Notes under the pieces: generated by a model
What the model was told of the DNA's origin: nothing
Seen by the model: the letters and a program-made list of their open reading frames with translations, nothing else
Databases searched by the model: none
Shown here: positions 31,302 through 40,917 of the stretch, piece by piece
How positions within the stretch are numbered: position 1 is the first letter of the stretch
Layout of the letters: every line of letters starts with the position of its first letter
Made by a program: the position numbers and the translations under genes
DNA from: Bacteroidia bacterium
Lineage (GTDB): Bacteria > Bacteroidota > Bacteroidia > Flavobacteriales_D > JAUILH01
DNA length: 45,636 nt
Direction of reading: 5' to 3'
Assembly: GCA_030433115.1 (NCBI GenBank)
Contig: JAUILH010000014.1
Coordinates: 1 to 45,636 of the forward strand

Positions 31302-31332
31302 CAAAAGTAATTAAAAGAAAATACGAGCGAAA
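31302..31332 (-). promoter_or_regulatory. Promoter-like site for the m5U methyltransferase gene
   Basis: On the minus strand TTTC (31332-31329) precedes TACTTTTG (31309-31302) by 19 nt, one mismatch from TTTG-N19-TAnnTTTG. It gives a 5' leader of about 25 nt. Confidence 0.5.
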
Positions 31333-31360
31333 AGTAACTTTTTGATCAAATCCGTTACTT
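31332..31360. promoter_or_regulatory. Inverted repeat upstream of ECF sigma gene
   Basis: AAGTAAC (31332-31338) and GTTACTT (31354-31360) are perfect inverted arms with a TGATCA palindrome between them, 12 nt before the sigma gene. A binding site for an autoregulator is possible. Confidence 0.35.
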
Positions 31361-31372
31361 AGCATACAGAAG

Positions 31373-31906
31373 ATGTCTAAACAAAAAGAGTTCATAGAGT
31401 TATACAAAGTTCACCACGAACTTTTTTGCAGATTTTGCAGTGCACGGTCCTACGGCATCATGAGTGCAGAGGATTTGATCAGCGAGAGTTACCTCAGAGC
31501 ATACAGTGGATTTGATCGCTTAAAAAATAGACAAGCGTTTAAATCTTATTTATATACCATTGCCAGTAATATATTGAAAAATGCATTGAGAGACAGAAAG
31601 TTAACGCTTGATATCAATGACCATTCAATGGAAGCCAGCCATCAAATCAGTCCATATCAATTTGATGTAGATACTTTGTACAAAGCCATTTCTGAGTTAC
31701 CCGATAAAATGTCTGAAGCATTGTTACTGTTCGAAATAAGCGGGTTTTCGATAAAGGAAATTGCTGAGCAAACCGGGGCAGGGGAGTCGGCTGTAAAAGC
31801 AAGATTAAAGAGAGGCAGAGAGAAATTGGCCTTGATTCTTGGGGCGCGACATGATCAAAAAATCAAGACATCCAATGTGACTAAAATGATGACCATACTC
31901 TTATAA
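31373..31906 (+). CDS. ECF-type RNA polymerase sigma factor
   Basis: The 177-residue product has region 2 with 'SAEDLISESYLRAYSGFDRL' and region 4 'GFSIKEIAEQTGAGESAVKARLKRGREKL', the HTH of group 4 sigma factors. It differs clearly from the ECF at 26686. It is followed after 1 nt by a membrane protein likely to hold it inactive. Transcription may be controlled through the inverted repeat just upstream. Confidence 0.9.
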   Translation: MSKQKEFIELYKVHHELFCRFCSARSYGIMSAEDLISESYLRAYSGFDRLKNRQAFKSYLYTIASNILKNALRDRKLTLDINDHSMEASHQISPYQFDVDTLYKAISELPDKMSEALLLFEISGFSIKEIAEQTGAGESAVKARLKRGREKLALILGARHDQKIKTSNVTKMMTILL

Positions 31907-31907
31907 G

Positions 31908-32786
31908 ATGACGAAAGATATTAAACATATTGACGATTGGTTAGACTTGGCGCGCAAGGTTGATCCATGTATGTCGGTAACTCAGTTAGAAAGTCTGGCT
32001 GAAAAATCCTTTTCGCCACAAGGTGTAAATCCAAAAGCGAAAAGCCAAATTCTAAATTATATAGCAATGATTTCAAGTATTTTTTTAATCGGCACCCTTA
32101 TTTGCGCCAGTAATGTTAGTTCAAGTAATTCAAGGTCTGAAATAGTACCTCAGCAATCCTCAATAATCATATTGTCTGAAGACCATGCGAAAACCGAACG
32201 CATTTTGAATGAGTCAATGAACCTCCCAATTCCTCACATTAAAAAGGATATTGAAGTGATCGAAAATACAGGTGTTACAGAGGAAGATATGAACGACTTT
32301 GAAGACATCACTTTGATTGATAACGAAACCATTTTGGTAAGTAATAAATCGGTGGAGGGAGTCCATCATTTTGAAACGGTTAAAGAGGTGTCCGGAACGC
32401 CTGATTTTAAGAAAATCACACCAACACCAGCGCCTGTAGAAATGGACAGTGTTTTATATACGATCACGGCTCAATCTACTGAAGAAGAGCTGAGAACTAT
32501 TGAACAGAAGATTCAGAGTAAAGGCATCACTTTTGAGATTACAAAAGTCAAAAGGAAAGCCGGAGCCATTAAAAAGATCAAACTCAAAATGGAAATTCAA
32601 AAAGGAGACAAATCAACTACCACTTCCAGGAACCTAATGGTCTATAATAACGATACCGCCATTCACGATATTCAAGTAGGCTGGCGAGAAGGTGTTGATG
32701 GCAAAATCAACAAACTCATCTGTAGAATTGCCAAACCATTTAAGGTCAAAGTAACCACTAACAACATGAACGTAGAAGGCTACTAA
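31908..32786 (+). CDS. Membrane protein partner of ECF sigma factor
   Basis: The 292-residue protein has an N-terminal cytosolic ~45 residues, a membrane segment at about 47-66 ('ILNYIAMISSIFLIGTLICA'), an acidic linker and a C-terminal domain. That domain ('LYTITAQSTEEELRTIEQKI', 'GITFEITKVKRKAGAIKKI') resembles the tail domain found after M56/BlaR1-type peptidases in Bacteroidetes. No peptidase motif is present here. Position after an ECF sigma gene supports an anti-sigma role. It overlaps the convergent DinB gene by 4 nt. Confidence 0.7.
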   Translation: MTKDIKHIDDWLDLARKVDPCMSVTQLESLAEKSFSPQGVNPKAKSQILNYIAMISSIFLIGTLICASNVSSSNSRSEIVPQQSSIIILSEDHAKTERILNESMNLPIPHIKKDIEVIENTGVTEEDMNDFEDITLIDNETILVSNKSVEGVHHFETVKEVSGTPDFKKITPTPAPVEMDSVLYTITAQSTEEELRTIEQKIQSKGITFEITKVKRKAGAIKKIKLKMEIQKGDKSTTTSRNLMVYNNDTAIHDIQVGWREGVDGKINKLICRIAKPFKVKVTTNNMNVEGY

Positions 32787-33283
32787 ACCAAATTCAAATA
32801 CTTTTCTCTCATGATCTTCATATGATGAATTTCATGTCCCGCGGCAATCCATCCAATGGCTTCAACCTGGATGGATTTGCTGTTTGCAATGCCAACCGCT
32901 GCCAATTCGTCCGCATTAAACCCTTCAAATAATGATATGGTGGCTGCTTTAGAAGCTTTATACTCCTGGATTATTTGTTGCATGCTTTTGGAATTATGCC
33001 GCTCTTGAAAAGCATATTGATCATGGTCAAACCCCGGTAGATTTGCATTCTTTTCACGCGCGATGGTCAAAGCCCTGTAATTAAATATACGTTCACAATC
33101 CACTATGTGCATGACCAATTGTTTGATGGTCCATTTACCATCTGCATAAGCAGAGTTTCCCGTCTCCTCATCCAGCGATTCCAGCAATTCAACCGTATTG
33201 TCAAAATTGTCTTTTAAGCCAATCAAATAGTGTTTCTGATTTACCAGATTGATGTAATATTTAAAATAATCGTCTACAATCAT
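32783..33283 (-). CDS. DinB-family protein
   Basis: The 166-residue four-helix protein has 'KWTIKQLVMHIVDCERIFNYRAL' and 'IGWIAAGHEIHHMKIMREKYL', the two His-bearing helices (three His metal ligands) of the DinB_2 fold. Members are metal-dependent thiol transferases or unknown. The start overlaps the stop of the PH-domain gene by 4 nt (ATGA), so they are a pair. Confidence 0.85.
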   Translation of the reverse strand: MIVDDYFKYYINLVNQKHYLIGLKDNFDNTVELLESLDEETGNSAYADGKWTIKQLVMHIVDCERIFNYRALTIAREKNANLPGFDHDQYAFQERHNSKSMQQIIQEYKASKAATISLFEGFNADELAAVGIANSKSIQVEAIGWIAAGHEIHHMKIMREKYLNLV

Positions 33284-33816
33284 GATTGAGATGTATTGGT
33301 TTTAATGTCCTTTAACAGTGATTTGATGGCCCTTAATTCTTCCAGAACCTGTGAATCATTCAAATCTTGATTGGGATGGTCTGCGGTTCCCATTTTTATG
33401 GATCGCTGCGCCAGTACACGGTCTTTAAAACCATTTGCATCAATAATTCCAATGAGTTTCATATCACTTCCTTGTGGGTTGCTCTGACCGGCTGTTTCTA
33501 TTTTTAATACACGTAATTCCAGCCATCTGAGCAAAGGATTTTCAATGAAAGTAAGGTTTTGAATGTTCTCAAGAGGAATGGTTTTTTCAACCCTGAACAA
33601 AACGCCCTTTTTGAATCTGAGATGTTTGTTGGTGAGGTCGCATTCCAAACTTTTATAATAGCGCCTGCTGTACCATTGACCTATTCCCAGAAACCAAAAC
33701 GGGAGAAGCGGAATTCCAATGAAAGATACCAAAAGAAAAAACGCTATTTGGAGTAAAATGTAGGTTTTTATTTTAGCAGTAAACTCAGCTGTTTCTATGA
33801 GAGTTTCATCAGCCAT
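33280..33816 (-). CDS. Bacterial PH-domain membrane protein (YdbS-like)
   Basis: Two adjacent hydrophobic segments at about residues 17-50 ('TYILLQIAFFLLVSFIGIPLLPFWFLGIG'-type, part) are followed by a domain with 'CDLTNKHLRFKKGVLFRVEKTIPLENIQNLTFIENPL', the bPH2/DUF304 pattern of strand-turn 'IPLxNIQ'. Length is 178. These proteins are membrane-bound with a cytosolic PH-like domain; function is unclear. Expressed with the DinB gene. Confidence 0.8.
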   Translation of the reverse strand: MADETLIETAEFTAKIKTYILLQIAFFLLVSFIGIPLLPFWFLGIGQWYSRRYYKSLECDLTNKHLRFKKGVLFRVEKTIPLENIQNLTFIENPLLRWLELRVLKIETAGQSNPQGSDMKLIGIIDANGFKDRVLAQRSIKMGTADHPNQDLNDSQVLEELRAIKSLLKDIKTNTSQS

Positions 33817-33879
33817 AATTCAAATATTAAGGTGAAAAAATGCTTGTAGCAAGATAGTGATAAATTAATGGATACTGCT

Positions 33880-33887
33880 TATATTTG
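33880..33887 (+). promoter_or_regulatory. Possible -7 box for rocD
   Basis: TATATTTG matches TAnnTTTG, 117 nt upstream of the ornithine aminotransferase start; the position 19 nt upstream reads GTGA, so the -33 is missing. The rest of the 187-nt gap holds nothing clear. Confidence 0.3.
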
Positions 33888-34003
33888 TTATTCAGGATGA
33901 TTTCTCTCCATAACGCTTCAATCCACAATGAGGTCTAAATGAGGAAAGGATGGCTACTCTCCGCGATGAGTGCGATTTATTAACCATTTAAAATCTTGAA
34001 ATC

Positions 34004-35251
34004 ATGGACACTATGACAACAAATACATTGAGCTCTGCGGAAGCTATGGAGCTGGAAAACAAGTATGGCGCGCACAACTACCATCCACTACCTGTGGTCC
34101 TTAAAAAAGGAGAAGGCGTTTATGTATGGGATTGCGAAGGCAAACAATATTTTGATTTTTTATCGGCCTATTCTGCGGTTAATCAGGGACATTGTCATCC
34201 TAAAATTGTGTCTGCTTTAAATGAGCAGGCGTCTACCTTGGCATTGACTTCCAGAGCTTTTTACAATGATGCTTTAGGACCATACGAAAAGTATATCACC
34301 GAGTTTTTTGGCTTTGATAAAGTATTGCCAATGAATACTGGTGCAGAAGCCGTTGAAACTGCCATTAAATTGTGTAGAAAATGGGGGTATGAAAAGAAGG
34401 GGGTGCCTGCCAATCAAGCTAAAATCATCGTTTGTGAGGATAATTTCCATGGAAGAACCACCACCATCGTATCTTTTTCCAATGACCCGGATGCCAACGA
34501 AAACTTTGGACCGTTTACACCAGGTTTTGAAAGCATTCCGCATAACGATTTAAGCGCATTAGAAACTGCTTTGAACGATGAAAATGTTGTCGGATTTTTG
34601 GTGGAGCCTATTCAAGGTGAGGCAGGTGTTTTTGTTCCGGACGAAGGCTATCTCAGTAAGGCAGCTGAGCTTTGTCGATCTAAGAATGTGCTTTTCATCG
34701 CAGATGAAGTACAGACTGGTGTTGCCAGAACAGGAAAAGTTTTGGCTTGTGATCATGAGAATTTAAAACCGGACATTCTAATTCTTGGAAAAGCTTTGTC
34801 AGGAGGTATGTACCCAGTATCAGCAGTATTGGCAGATGATGAGGTGATGATGGTGATTAAGCCTGGTCAGCATGGCTCCACATTTGGAGGAAACCCAATA
34901 GCCGCAAAAGTAGCTGTTGCCGCTCTTGAAGTTGTAAGAGAAGAAAAACTGGCAGAAAATGCTGAGCGTTTAGGAAACATCTTCAGAGCAGAAATGAACC
35001 GAATCATTGCCAATACAGATTTGGTAAATTCTGTGAGAGGTAAAGGATTGCTAAATGCCATTTTGGTGAATGATACACCGGATAGCAAAACTGCTTGGAA
35101 TCTCTGTGTTAACCTAAAAGAGAATGGTTTGCTCGCCAAGCCTACTCATGGAAATATCATCCGTTTTGCACCACCATTGGTAATGACGGAAGCACAATTA
35201 ATGGAATGCGTTGCCATTATTGAGAAAACGATAATGGACTACAAGAAATAA
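34004..35251 (+). CDS. rocD: Ornithine aminotransferase
   Basis: The 415-residue class III aminotransferase has '[32 protein letters not shown]' (part) at the N-terminus, '[22 protein letters not shown]' for PLP phosphate binding, 'FIADEVQTG' for the ring-binding Asp, and the Schiff-base Lys in '[15 protein letters not shown]'. The 'AYSAVNQGH' segment is typical for ornithine-oxo-acid transaminases. It converts ornithine and 2-oxoglutarate to glutamate semialdehyde and glutamate, linking arginine breakdown to proline. A second ATG at 34013 is possible. Followed by a strong terminator. Confidence 0.92.
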   Translation: MDTMTTNTLSSAEAMELENKYGAHNYHPLPVVLKKGEGVYVWDCEGKQYFDFLSAYSAVNQGHCHPKIVSALNEQASTLALTSRAFYNDALGPYEKYITEFFGFDKVLPMNTGAEAVETAIKLCRKWGYEKKGVPANQAKIIVCEDNFHGRTTTIVSFSNDPDANENFGPFTPGFESIPHNDLSALETALNDENVVGFLVEPIQGEAGVFVPDEGYLSKAAELCRSKNVLFIADEVQTGVARTGKVLACDHENLKPDILILGKALSGGMYPVSAVLADDEVMMVIKPGQHGSTFGGNPIAAKVAVAALEVVREEKLAENAERLGNIFRAEMNRIIANTDLVNSVRGKGLLNAILVNDTPDSKTAWNLCVNLKENGLLAKPTHGNIIRFAPPLVMTEAQLMECVAIIEKTIMDYKK

Positions 35252-35273
35252 CTGTTCAAGTAGAAATAATGAG

Positions 35274-35304
35274 ATGTCCGCAATTATTTGCGGACATTTT
35301 TTTT
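35274..35304 (+). terminator. Intrinsic terminator of rocD
   Basis: ATGTCCGCAA (35274-35283) pairs perfectly with TTGCGGACAT (35288-35297) around TTAT and is followed by eight T's. It overlaps the 3' end of the convergent DUF3810 gene. Confidence 0.88.
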
Positions 35305-36399
35305 AGGTAAATATTTGATTGGCTTGTCTAGTTTGTAAGGATACTTCTGTCCCCAGGCGTGAACCAGCAAAATCATGCGATTGTATTCTTCCTGGCTACC
35401 AAAAGTACCACTTGAACTAAGGTCTCTCAAGACGGCCTGTGGGTAACTTAATCTTAAGCCTTCTAATTCATGGCTTAGATAAATCATGTGAGCCAAACAT
35501 CCTGAGTATTGAATGGCTGGATTATCCGACTGCATGCACGCCATATAAGCGAAAAAGTTGGCATCTGCTTCATCAAAAAAACCGAAACCATGGGCAATTT
35601 CATGCGCATAGAAAAATGGTCTGTAAACAGGCGCTATTTTGTCACTCATAAGGGCCTCACCATAAAAACTTACATAAATTCCGGTGTACCCAAAACGCCT
35701 TAACCAATAATCGTTATTAATGGTGCGACATCTTACCCTGCCTGGTGTAGGGTAACCCATCATTTTCATGGCATGCTCCAAATTCTTGCGCATTTCGGTT
35801 TCCAAATCTTTAGGCAGGAGATCCGCGCGAAAAGATTCGTTTTCAGATAAACCTTCAATTTTCAGACGAGTAGACAAACACTTTTTTCGAGCCAAATTGG
35901 CTTCAATAATGGTCTCTTGGGTATCCAGAGGATGTAAATCCAATCCGGCATAATCTTCAATGGGAACTCTGTAAAAGTTAAATCCCCAACCTACAAAGAA
36001 GATTACGGATATCTTCCCGGCAAATGAGCCAGCTGAGAGCAAGGAGTATTTTAAACGATCGAATACCGATACTTCCCGGTTGATTAAATTGAACTTGATG
36101 TACTTGAATACCTTATACAGAAACCAGGAAAAGAAAATAAGGTTGAGCCAAATGGCAGGAGAAAATGGAAGCAGTCCCAAAGTATAGTCATACACATAGC
36201 GTATGACAATGAACAAGCCTCTGGAATAGTATTTTTCAGTGAACTCGGGGAAGAATGAGAGCACTGAAAAAAGTGCAAAACAAAACATGCCAGCTCCCAG
36301 CCACTTAATTCGCCTGTCTACCTTCAATAAGAACTGAGCCTGACGTTTTAACCTGCCCCGCATGTGTTCCCCTAAAATATTGAACGATTTCTCAGACAT
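35284..36399 (-). CDS. DUF3810 membrane protein with HExxH motif
   Basis: The 371-residue protein has membrane segments at about residues 33-50, 62-80, 83-100 and 120-140 and a C-terminal domain with 'YAHEIAHGFGFFDEADANFFAYMAC'-type sequence (part), an HExxH at about 266-270 with a downstream Glu. This matches DUF3810, a Bacteroidetes-wide family of predicted membrane metallopeptidases. Substrate unknown. Its 3' end shares the hairpin used as terminator by rocD, so the two convergent genes are packed tightly. Confidence 0.85.
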   Translation of the reverse strand: MSEKSFNILGEHMRGRLKRQAQFLLKVDRRIKWLGAGMFCFALFSVLSFFPEFTEKYYSRGLFIVIRYVYDYTLGLLPFSPAIWLNLIFFSWFLYKVFKYIKFNLINREVSVFDRLKYSLLSAGSFAGKISVIFFVGWGFNFYRVPIEDYAGLDLHPLDTQETIIEANLARKKCLSTRLKIEGLSENESFRADLLPKDLETEMRKNLEHAMKMMGYPTPGRVRCRTINNDYWLRRFGYTGIYVSFYGEALMSDKIAPVYRPFFYAHEIAHGFGFFDEADANFFAYMACMQSDNPAIQYSGCLAHMIYLSHELEGLRLSYPQAVLRDLSSSGTFGSQEEYNRMILLVHAWGQKYPYKLDKPIKYLPKKNVRK

Positions 36400-36461
36400 G
36401 CGTCAAAAGTACATTATAGCTGGAAAAGCAAAGTGGCTTTCATCGAAAAAGTCAATTTAAT

Positions 36462-36492
36462 TTTAGTCACAAAAAAAAATGTTTTAAGTTTG
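36462..36492 (+). promoter_or_regulatory. his operon promoter
   Basis: TTTA (36462-36465) is followed after 19 nt by TAAGTTTG (36485-36492), one mismatch from the Bacteroidetes consensus. The predicted RNA start is only a few bases before the leader peptide ATG at 36500. Confidence 0.6.
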
Positions 36493-36499
36493 TCGTCAA

Positions 36500-36553
36500 A
36501 TGAGAACACAATTACATCATAGTCATCATGCTTCTGGCCACAAGGCGAGCTGA
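36500..36553 (+). CDS. Histidine leader peptide (attenuator)
   Basis: The short frame encodes MRTQLHHSHHASGHKAS, 17 residues with five His (positions 6, 7, 9, 10, 14), directly upstream of hisG and before an intrinsic terminator. Runs of His codons in such a leader are the hallmark of ribosome-mediated attenuation: charged tRNA-His lets the ribosome pass and the terminator form, while shortage stalls it and opens the operon. ACATCA at 36514-36519 can pair with TGATGT at 36551-36556, a possible part of the alternative folds. Too short for ordinary gene calling. Confidence 0.85.
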   Translation: MRTQLHHSHHASGHKAS

Positions 36554-36583
36554 TGTTGTATGGTGTAAACTAAAATATAATGT

Positions 36584-36612
36584 AAAGCCCGTCTGAGAAG
36601 ATGGGCTTTTTT
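36584..36612 (+). terminator. his attenuator terminator
   Basis: AAAGCCCGTCT pairs with AGATGGGCTTT (one G-U pair) around a GAGA tetraloop and is followed by T's, 34 nt before hisG. Placed between leader peptide and first gene, it is the regulated terminator. Confidence 0.88.
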
Positions 36613-36645
36613 ATTTTCCACCCTCTCAGACCAATTTAAAACAAG

Positions 36646-37503
36646 ATGAAAACAATAAAAATTGCCATTCAAAAATCTGGGAGGTTAAAAGATGGCTCTC
36701 TCAAATTACTTAAAGACTGTGGGATTTCTATCGACAATGGGAAAGACCAACTTAAAGCCAGCGCCAGTAATTTTCCTCTGGAAGTGCTGTTTCTGAGAAA
36801 TTCCGATATCCCCAAATATGTGGAAGATGGTGTAGCAGATTTAGCCATTATTGGTGAAAATGTGTTGATAGAAAAGCAGACATCCTATCACATGTTGAGC
36901 AAATTGGGATTTTCAAAATGTCGGGTTTCCCTGGCCATACCAAGAGAGCTTGAATATGAAGGCTTGCAATATTTTCAAGGGAAAAAAATTGCCACTTCCT
37001 ACCCAAATACTGTGGCAGATTATTTGAATCGGAATAACATTCAGGCAGACATTCACATGATTTCCGGGTCGGTTGAAATTGCGCCAAATATTGGTTTGGC
37101 TGATGGCATTTGTGACATAGTAAGTACTGGCAGCACACTTCTGAAGAATGGTTTGAAAGAAGTTGAACTCATGCTCAAATCGGAAGCGTGTTTAATTTCC
37201 AGTCCTCAATTAGATAAAGAGCAAGAGGAAATTGTGGACCAACTGCTCTTTAGACTGTCCGCGGTCAGATCTGCTAAAGACAATAAATACGTTCTATTGA
37301 ACGCGCCTAATGACAAAATTGAGGAAATAAGTATCATTCTGCCGGGCATGAAAAGTCCAACCATCCTTCCGCTGGCAGAAGAGGGGTGGAGCTCCATGCA
37401 CTCGGTCATTAATGAAAATGATTTTTGGGAACGGATAGACCTCTTGAGAAAAGCTGGAGCCGAAGGTATTTTGATTGTTCCAATTGAAAAAATGATTGCG
37501 TGA
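36646..37503 (+). CDS. hisG: ATP phosphoribosyltransferase
   Basis: The 285-residue product starts 'IKIAIQKSGRLKDGS' and has 'VADLAIIGENVL' and the PRPP loop 'ICDIVSTGSTLLKNGL'. A C-terminal ~75-residue regulatory domain ('NDKIEEISIILPGMKSPTILPL') marks the long, histidine-inhibited form of HisG. It joins PRPP and ATP, the committed first step of histidine synthesis. First gene of the operon; its stop overlaps the hisD start by 4 nt. Confidence 0.95.
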   Translation: MKTIKIAIQKSGRLKDGSLKLLKDCGISIDNGKDQLKASASNFPLEVLFLRNSDIPKYVEDGVADLAIIGENVLIEKQTSYHMLSKLGFSKCRVSLAIPRELEYEGLQYFQGKKIATSYPNTVADYLNRNNIQADIHMISGSVEIAPNIGLADGICDIVSTGSTLLKNGLKEVELMLKSEACLISSPQLDKEQEEIVDQLLFRLSAVRSAKDNKYVLLNAPNDKIEEISIILPGMKSPTILPLAEEGWSSMHSVINENDFWERIDLLRKAGAEGILIVPIEKMIA

Positions 37504-38783
37504 TGAGAGTATTTGAATATCCGGATAAAATCGAATGGAAAGAACTAATTGAACGCCCTGAAGTCAATCAACAAGACTTGAGTGAGTTGGTTGATACCGT
37601 TTTTAAAAACGTTGCAAAGAATGGAGATAAGGCAATTCGACAGTACACAGCTCAATTTGATGGTGTAGATCTTTTAAATCCTTTAGTCCCCGAGAAAGAA
37701 TTAGAGCAATCCAGGGAAAAGATTTCTAAAGACCTGTTGGACGCGATGACCCAGGCCAGCGCCAACATTCAACAATTTCACCAATCTCAGTGCACTGAAG
37801 AAACAATGATTGAAACCATGCCAGGTGTTCAGTGCTATCGAAAATCACAAGGCATTGAGAACGTTGGTCTATACATTCCCGGAGGAACAGCCCCTTTGTT
37901 TTCTACGGTTTTGATGTTGGGAATTCCAGCGAAAATTGCTGGATGTAAAAACATAAGTCTGTTCACACCTCCAGATAGAAATGGACTAATCAATCCCGCG
38001 ATTTTGGCAGCGGCAGAGCTGGTTGGAATCAACAAAGTCTACAAAATTGGAGGTGTTCAAGCCATTGCTGCCATGGTATTTGGAACGAACACCATCTCAA
38101 AAGTAGACAAGATTTTTGGTCCTGGAAATCAATATGTGACAGCAGCAAAACAAGAGGCACTCAAGTATGGTTTGTCTATTGATATGCCAGCCGGACCATC
38201 AGAGTTATTGGTCATTGCAGATGATACGGCAAATACTGATTTTGTGGCAGCGGATATGTTGTCTCAGGCAGAACATGGTGCAGATAGCCAGGTAATTTTG
38301 TTGACCAGCAGCAAATCTGTTGTCGAAAACGTCAGGAAGGCCATTGATCAACAGGTTCAGGTTTTACCCAGAAAAGGCATAGCTCTAAAAGCACTGGCCA
38401 ATTCAAAAATTGTGCTGTTGAAAAAAGAAGACATCATGCCCTGGTCAAATGCTTATGCTCCTGAACACCTCATCATCAATACTGCTGATAATGATTATTA
38501 TGTAGACAACGTGATCAATGCAGGCTCCGTTTTTATTGGTCAGTATACCCCCGAAAGTGCAGGAGATTATGCTTCAGGAACCAACCACACACTTCCCACA
38601 AATGGATTTGCAAGAAATTATTCTGGCGTTTCTGTAGATTCGTTCGTGAAGAAAATAACTTTTCAGAAAATTACATCCGAAGGCATTAAAGCCATTGGTA
38701 AAACCATTGAATTGATGGCAGAAGCAGAGGACCTTCAAGCACATAAAAATGCAGTAACCATCAGATTAAATACGGTGTTATGA
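37500..38783 (+). CDS. hisD: Histidinol dehydrogenase
   Basis: The 427-residue product has 'VGLYIPGGTAPLFSTVLM', the NAD-binding 'KIFGPGNQYVTAAKQ', the zinc-site 'QAEHGADSQ' and the catalytic 'YAPEHLII', with 'GDYASGTNHTLPT' near the C-terminus, as in all HisD. It oxidises histidinol to histidine in two NAD-dependent steps. It overlaps both neighbours by 4 nt. The start at 37500 gives M-M-R; the second Met at 37503 is equally possible. Confidence 0.96.
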   Translation: MMRVFEYPDKIEWKELIERPEVNQQDLSELVDTVFKNVAKNGDKAIRQYTAQFDGVDLLNPLVPEKELEQSREKISKDLLDAMTQASANIQQFHQSQCTEETMIETMPGVQCYRKSQGIENVGLYIPGGTAPLFSTVLMLGIPAKIAGCKNISLFTPPDRNGLINPAILAAAELVGINKVYKIGGVQAIAAMVFGTNTISKVDKIFGPGNQYVTAAKQEALKYGLSIDMPAGPSELLVIADDTANTDFVAADMLSQAEHGADSQVILLTSSKSVVENVRKAIDQQVQVLPRKGIALKALANSKIVLLKKEDIMPWSNAYAPEHLIINTADNDYYVDNVINAGSVFIGQYTPESAGDYASGTNHTLPTNGFARNYSGVSVDSFVKKITFQKITSEGIKAIGKTIELMAEAEDLQAHKNAVTIRLNTVL

Positions 38784-39811
38784 TAGATAAATTAGTGAGA
38801 GAGAATATTAAAAATCTCAAGGCATACAGTTCGGCTAGAGAACATAATTTTGGAATGGAGGCAATTTTTCTGGACGCCAACGAGAGTCCTTTTGAAACTG
38901 GATTGAACCGTTATCCAGATCCGAATCAGATGGCGCTGAAAAGGGCTTTGGCCGACTTAAGACTATGTCGGCCCGAACAGATTATTTTGGGAAATGGCAG
39001 TGATGAATTAATCGATTTATTGATGAGGTCATTTTGTGAGCCCGGACTGGACAATGTGATTTGTGCGAATCCAAGTTATGGTATGTACCAGGTGAGTGCA
39101 GACATTAATCAAGTGGAATTGAGACGTTTCAACTTAGATGCCAATTTTGAATTTGAAGATACGGCAGCTTTGGAATTAGCGGACGAACACTCTAAATTAT
39201 TGCTGTTGTGCTCGCCCAATAACCCAACTGGCAAGATCATTCCCTTGTCCGCCATTCAAAATTTGTGCAATGAGTTTAATGGCATTGTTGTGTTAGATGA
39301 AGCCTATATAGATTTTGCAGAATCACCGTCCGCATTGAGTTTGTTGGGTCAAAACGACAATTTATTTGTGATGCAAACATTTTCAAAATCCTGGGGCATG
39401 GCTGGTATTCGTTTAGGTGTTGGTTACACCAATCCGGAAATTGTTGAGATTCTCAGTGCAGTAAAAGCACCATATAATGTCAATACACTCACACAAAATA
39501 TTGCTTTAAAAGCCATCGAAAATAAGCAGCAATCTGATGCCTGGATCAAAGCTTTGGTAGAACAAAGAAAGGTTTTGGAGAAGGTCCTGAATGAATTCAA
39601 TATGGTGGAGAGAGTTTTTCCAAGTGAAGCCAATTTCCTTTTGGTCAGGTTCACTAATGCACAGGATGTATTCAATACCTTAATTGATAGTGGTATAGTG
39701 GTGCGCAATCGATCTAAAGAATTCAACTGCAAAAATTGCCTCAGGATCAGTGTAGGCACTATGGAAGAAAATGTAAAGCTTCTGGAAGTATTAAAAAACT
39801 TAGAATCATGA
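38780..39811 (+). CDS. hisC: Histidinol-phosphate aminotransferase
   Basis: The 343-residue class I/II aminotransferase has '[18 protein letters not shown]', '[11 protein letters not shown]', 'NPNNPTGK'-like '[11 protein letters not shown]', '[11 protein letters not shown]' and the PLP Lys in '[15 protein letters not shown]', all HisC signatures. It converts imidazole-acetol phosphate to histidinol phosphate with glutamate. Overlaps hisB by 4 nt (ATGA). Confidence 0.95.
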   Translation: MIDKLVRENIKNLKAYSSAREHNFGMEAIFLDANESPFETGLNRYPDPNQMALKRALADLRLCRPEQIILGNGSDELIDLLMRSFCEPGLDNVICANPSYGMYQVSADINQVELRRFNLDANFEFEDTAALELADEHSKLLLLCSPNNPTGKIIPLSAIQNLCNEFNGIVVLDEAYIDFAESPSALSLLGQNDNLFVMQTFSKSWGMAGIRLGVGYTNPEIVEILSAVKAPYNVNTLTQNIALKAIENKQQSDAWIKALVEQRKVLEKVLNEFNMVERVFPSEANFLLVRFTNAQDVFNTLIDSGIVVRNRSKEFNCKNCLRISVGTMEENVKLLEVLKNLES

Positions 39812-40917
39812 AGAAAGTATTGTTTATAGACAGAGATGGAACATTGGTGATAGAACCGCCAGTGGATTATCAATTGGATAGCCTTGAGAAGTTGGAATTC
39901 TACCCTGAGGTATTTACCTACTTAAGAAAAATAGTGGATGAATTGGATTACGAAATTGTGATGGTGACCAATCAGGATGGTTTGGGCACCGAATCTTTTC
40001 CCGAGGAGATGTTTTGGCCGGCACACAACAAAATGATTCTGGCTTTTGAAAATGAAGGCATTCAATTTGCGGATGTGCACATAGACAGAACTTTTCCTGA
40101 GCAAAATGCACCCACTAGAAAACCAGGAACAGCTATGCTTACAAGGTATATCAATGGTAACTATGATCTCTCCAGGTCATTTGTGATTGGTGATAGGGAA
40201 TCGGATATTCAGCTTGCAAAAAACTTGAGCGCCAAAGGCATTTTAATGAAGAGCCAATTGGAGGATCAGAACTTAGCGGATACCCTTGGTCTTCAATCCA
40301 CATCATGGCAGTCTATTTACCCCTATTTGTTGGAACTGGAAAGAACTACAAAGGTTGTAAGAAATACCAATGAGACTAAAATCAATGTAGAATTGAACCT
40401 GGATGGAACCGGAAAGTCACAATGTAATACGGGCTTGCCTTTTTTCGATCACATGTTGGATCAATTGGCCAAACATGGTGGTTTAGACTTAAATGTTCAG
40501 GTGAATGGAGATTTGGAAGTGGATGAACACCACACCATGGAAGACACTGCTTTGGCACTGGGGAATGCCTTCAAACAAGCACTTGGCAAGAAAACCGGAA
40601 TCAACCGCTATGGTTTTCTGTTGCCAATGGACGATTGTTTGGCTCAGGTGGCTATTGATTTTGGCGGACGACCATGGATGGTATGGGATGTAGAATTTAA
40701 AAATGAAAGAATTGGTGATGTGCCTACAGAAATGTTTCAACACTTTTTCAAATCATTTTCAGATGAAGCCAGATGCAATCTCAATATTAAATGTGAAGGC
40801 GAGAATGACCATCATAAAATAGAATCGATCTACAAAGCATGGTCCAAAGCAATAAAAATGGCAATTAACAGGGATACCTCCAATATGCAATTGCCTACTA
40901 CAAAAGGACAGCTATGA
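39808..40917 (+). CDS. hisB: Bifunctional histidinol-phosphatase / imidazoleglycerol-phosphate dehydratase
   Basis: Start 39808 overlaps hisC by 4 nt; a longer frame from 39736 is an artefact. The N-terminal ~170 residues are a HAD phosphatase with 'FIDRDGTLV' (Asp 8 and 10), a Cys-poor loop '[22 protein letters not shown]' (part), and '[14 protein letters not shown]'. The C-terminal ~200 residues are IGPD with '[16 protein letters not shown]', '[14 protein letters not shown]', 'RPWMVWD' and '[13 protein letters not shown]', the His/Glu manganese sites. It catalyses steps 6 and 8 of histidine synthesis. The phosphatase fusion is typical of enterobacteria and Bacteroidetes. Confidence 0.96.
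   Translation: MKKVLFIDRDGTLVIEPPVDYQLDSLEKLEFYPEVFTYLRKIVDELDYEIVMVTNQDGLGTESFPEEMFWPAHNKMILAFENEGIQFADVHIDRTFPEQNAPTRKPGTAMLTRYINGNYDLSRSFVIGDRESDIQLAKNLSAKGILMKSQLEDQNLADTLGLQSTSWQSIYPYLLELERTTKVVRNTNETKINVELNLDGTGKSQCNTGLPFFDHMLDQLAKHGGLDLNVQVNGDLEVDEHHTMEDTALALGNAFKQALGKKTGINRYGFLLPMDDCLAQVAIDFGGRPWMVWDVEFKNERIGDVPTEMFQHFFKSFSDEARCNLNIKCEGENDHHKIESIYKAWSKAIKMAINRDTSNMQLPTTKGQL

Noticed and set aside
39736..39807. Upstream extension of hisB
   Set aside because: It would overlap hisC by 76 nt; the HAD domain starts at the ATG that overlaps the hisC stop by 4 nt, as elsewhere in the operon.
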